44,289 bases of DNA from Pseudomonadota bacterium (GTDB lineage Bacteria > Pseudomonadota > Alphaproteobacteria > Acetobacterales > Acetobacteraceae): the NCBI GenBank assembly GCA_021801255.1, contig JAJYYH010000017.1:1-44289 (forward strand), read 5' to 3'. The position numbers and the translations under genes were made by a program. The notes beneath the pieces were generated by a model, which was given only the letters and a program-made list of their open reading frames with translations, was not told the origin of the DNA and searched no databases. Below, in pieces: positions 42,977 through 44,289 of the stretch (position 1 is its first letter; each line of letters opens with the position of its first letter).

Positions 42977-43720
42977 TTACTTGCCCGGATGTGCGGCGGG
43001 CACGAACGCGTCGGGCGGCGGCAGCGCCGGTTCGACATAGGCGAAATAGAGCGAATCGAGTTGCGCCCAAAGCACATCAGTCTTGAAAACCAGCGCGTCG
43101 ATCACCGCTTTTTGCTGCTCGTAGGTGCGCGCGTGCTGCTTGACATAAGCGAGCGCGAAGCGGCAATCGCGTGGCGCCTGATCGAGGCGCTTGCGGAAAT
43201 AGGCAACCAGCGATTCGTCGATGAAACTGTAGTTTTCGAGCATGCCGGCAATCCTCTCGGCATGGATGGCGGGGGCGAAAAGCTCGGTGAGCGAGGAGGC
43301 GATCGCTTCCAGTGTCGGGCGGCTCCCGGCGAAGCGGACATAGGCCTCGACGGCGAATTTGGTCGCCGGCAACGCGCCTTGCTGCGACATCACATAGGCG
43401 CGATCGAGACCAAGACCATCGGTGAGCTTCAGCCAGCGCTCGATGCCGCCCTGATCGGGGCCAAGCCCGTCATGATCGTGGATGCGCCCGATCCATTCGC
43501 GGCGGATTTCGCGATCCTCGAGATTGGCCATCAAAGCCGCGTCCTTGCGCGGGATCGCCGCTTGATAGACGTAGCGGTTCAGCGCCCAGGCCTGCACCTG
43601 CCCGAACTCCAGCTTACCGCCATGCAGCAACTTATGGAAGGGATGGCGGTTGTGATAACGCTCCTCGCCAATCCGGCGCAGAGCATATTCCAGAGCCTCG
43701 GGGCTGAGCAGCTCCGTCAT
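42977..43720 (-). CDS. pqqC: Pyrroloquinoline-quinone synthase PqqC
   Basis: 247 residues, all-helical haem-oxygenase-like fold. PqqC performs the last, oxygen-consuming ring closure and eight-electron oxidation to PQQ. By alignment with the Klebsiella enzyme, all key residues are present, shifted by one: Tyr22-His23, Gln53, Lys59 (QAAIPRKDAA), His83 (HDHDG), His153 and Arg156 (FAPAIHAER), Tyr174, Arg178 and Lys213. So it is predicted active. pqqA, B, D and E are not adjacent: the upstream side is a repeat and a dead transposase, the downstream side a 2OG oxygenase. It could be the only pqqC, moved from the cluster, or a second copy. A perfect FNR-type box lies 73 bases upstream. Confidence 0.93.
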   Translation of the reverse strand: MTELLSPEALEYALRRIGEERYHNRHPFHKLLHGGKLEFGQVQAWALNRYVYQAAIPRKDAALMANLEDREIRREWIGRIHDHDGLGPDQGGIERWLKLTDGLGLDRAYVMSQQGALPATKFAVEAYVRFAGSRPTLEAIASSLTELFAPAIHAERIAGMLENYSFIDESLVAYFRKRLDQAPRDCRFALAYVKQHARTYEQQKAVIDALVFKTDVLWAQLDSLYFAYVEPALPPPDAFVPAAHPGK

Positions 43721-43792
43721 CGCGATCTTTCTCCGCTTACCGCCAATGGTGACGGCGTGGCAGAAATCTGAGTGGCTTGGCGCGTGGCGGCC

Positions 43793-43806
43793 TTGATTTG
43801 GATCAA
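43793..43806. promoter_or_regulatory. FNR/FixK-type binding site upstream of pqqC
   Basis: TTGATTTGGATCAA is a perfect TTGAT-N4-ATCAA palindrome. Its centre is 79 bases before the pqqC ATG, so a site at -41.5 would give a start near 43758 and a leader of about 38 nt. This is the classic position for activation by FNR, FixK or Anr in low oxygen. Confidence 0.65.
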
Positions 43807-43821
43807 ACCCGCCCATAGCCT

Positions 43822-43916
43822 GAAAATCAGTTGAACTTGCAACGAACAAATCCTTCTGAAAACATCTTTTCCCCCGATCAATTCTGCAGCACGAGGGTAT
43901 TTTTCAAACTCTCAAG
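43822..43916. repeat. Dispersed ~95-bp structured element, copy C
   Basis: Starts GAAAATCAGTTGAACTTG, has the conserved centre TTTTCCCCCGATC and ends TTCAAACTCTCAAGG. Paired arms are 43837-43856 (ending AAATCCTTC) and 43893-43907 (beginning GAGGGTATT). The first helix keeps only GAAAA/TTTTC. It is the most diverged copy and directly abuts the transposase remnant. Confidence 0.65.
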
Positions 43917-44187
43917 GCAGCTCTCAGGGCCGGGCGCGGGCGACGATGACGGCCTGGCGCGATCCGCCGCGCGCCTCGCACAGCGTTCCGTGATCTTCTC
44001 CCTGCTCGACCAGACTGAGGCGTCAGTTCCCATTTGCAAGCGCATCGATCCGCCCTTGCTGTTCGGACGGCTTTGGCGCGACACCGGCTGCGGCGCGGTG
44101 CGGCATAAGCTGCTCCCCGGGCGCGCCTTCGAATTTTCCGTCGAGCGGGCCATCTTGTGGCGCGACAATCAGGATGAGAAAACCTGA
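43917..44187 (+). pseudogene. IS1634-family transposase, internal fragment
   Basis: The plus-strand frame ending at 44187 contains PICKRIDPPLLFGRLWRDTG followed by LLPGRAFEFSVERAIL. This is a characteristic internal stretch of IS1634-type transposases, about residues 75-130. It breaks straight after VERAI, where intact copies go on for some 400 residues. The N-terminal transposase motifs (YLR, DGS) are absent upstream. It is a decayed or truncated piece, not a functional gene; about 50 of its 89 residues are recognisable. Confidence 0.6.
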
Positions 44188-44289
44188 CCGCGATTTAGGC
44201 AGAATATCGCGTTTTGGTTTGCTTGCAAGGGGTGGTTTTGGTTTGATTGTCGCTTCGCGTCAATCAGGAAGATATTTTGGGTGTTTGGC
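44188..44289. other. AT-richer right edge with hairpin and short direct repeats
   Basis: No gene. TGATTG-T-CGC-TTC-GCG-T-CAATCA forms a hairpin (44244-44266). CGCG(A/T)CAATCAGGA occurs at 44161-44174 and again at 44256-44269. TTTTGGTTTG is doubled at 44212 and about 44236. It may be the remains of an insertion-sequence end. Confidence 0.4.

Noticed and set aside
43721-43830. A pqqA peptide gene upstream of pqqC
   Set aside because: No short frame with the conserved Glu-x3-Tyr of PqqA is seen in the leader on the coding strand.

Overview
The window is 44,289 bases of GC-rich chromosome, about 40 genes, from an alphaproteobacterium. Three things suggest this: the sdhCDAB operon layout, the glnK-amtB pair, and PQQ and sphingolipid/LPS-type envelope genes. 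The style fits Rhodospirillales and probably Acetobacteraceae, but this is inferred from family resemblance without a search. Both ends carry fragments of IS1634-family transposases: an N-terminus on the minus strand at the left and an internal piece on the plus strand at the right. The window may therefore be a contig bounded by insertion-sequence copies.

Layout. 0.4-5.3 kb: glcB (malate synthase G), radC, map and a periplasmic amidase, all on minus. 5.4-7.3 kb: glnK-amtB behind a good sigma-54 promoter match. 7.4-9.1 kb: a UbiH-type hydroxylase and a small exported protein. 9.2-13.3 kb: an envelope-lipid group with a GT4 glycosyltransferase, an LpxH-like phosphoesterase, a diacylglycerol-kinase-like lipid kinase and a WecA-like GlcNAc-1-P transferase. 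13.3-18.7 kb: a branched-chain-type ABC importer (livK-livH-livMG fusion-livF) translationally coupled to a crotonase that lacks the usual catalytic glutamates. 19-24.8 kb: slt, moaB, a thioesterase, a degenerate SDR, a YqaA-like membrane protein and an MFS transporter. 24.8-29 kb: sdhCDAB followed by a tyrosine-phosphatase-like gene. 29.1-32.3 kb: a proline-rich lipoprotein and an EnvZ/OmpR-type two-component pair. 32.4-35.2 kb: an enoyl-CoA hydratase, a thioesterase and hldE. 35.3-39 kb: an orphan NodT-type outer-membrane factor divergent from a TetR gene with a clear operator between them, then an M20 peptidase. 39.2-41.7 kb: a NitT/TauT-type ABC importer. 41.7-43.7 kb: a cytochrome c, and then a pqqC-2OG/Fe(II)-oxygenase operon behind a perfect FNR/FixK box.

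Most notable observations. (1) A dispersed element of about 95 bp occurs three times (2625, 9143, 43822). It has two interleaved, pseudoknot-like helices, and paired bases change together between copies. (2) A pqqC without pqqA/B/D/E nearby is coupled to a 2OG-Fe(II) oxygenase under an apparent anaerobic regulator site, although PqqC consumes oxygen. (3) A hairpin covers the Shine-Dalgarno sequence of glcB. (4) A second family of GC-rich hairpins (CCAGGGGC...GCCCCTGG type) sits at gene ends. No tRNA, rRNA, CRISPR array or prophage was seen.
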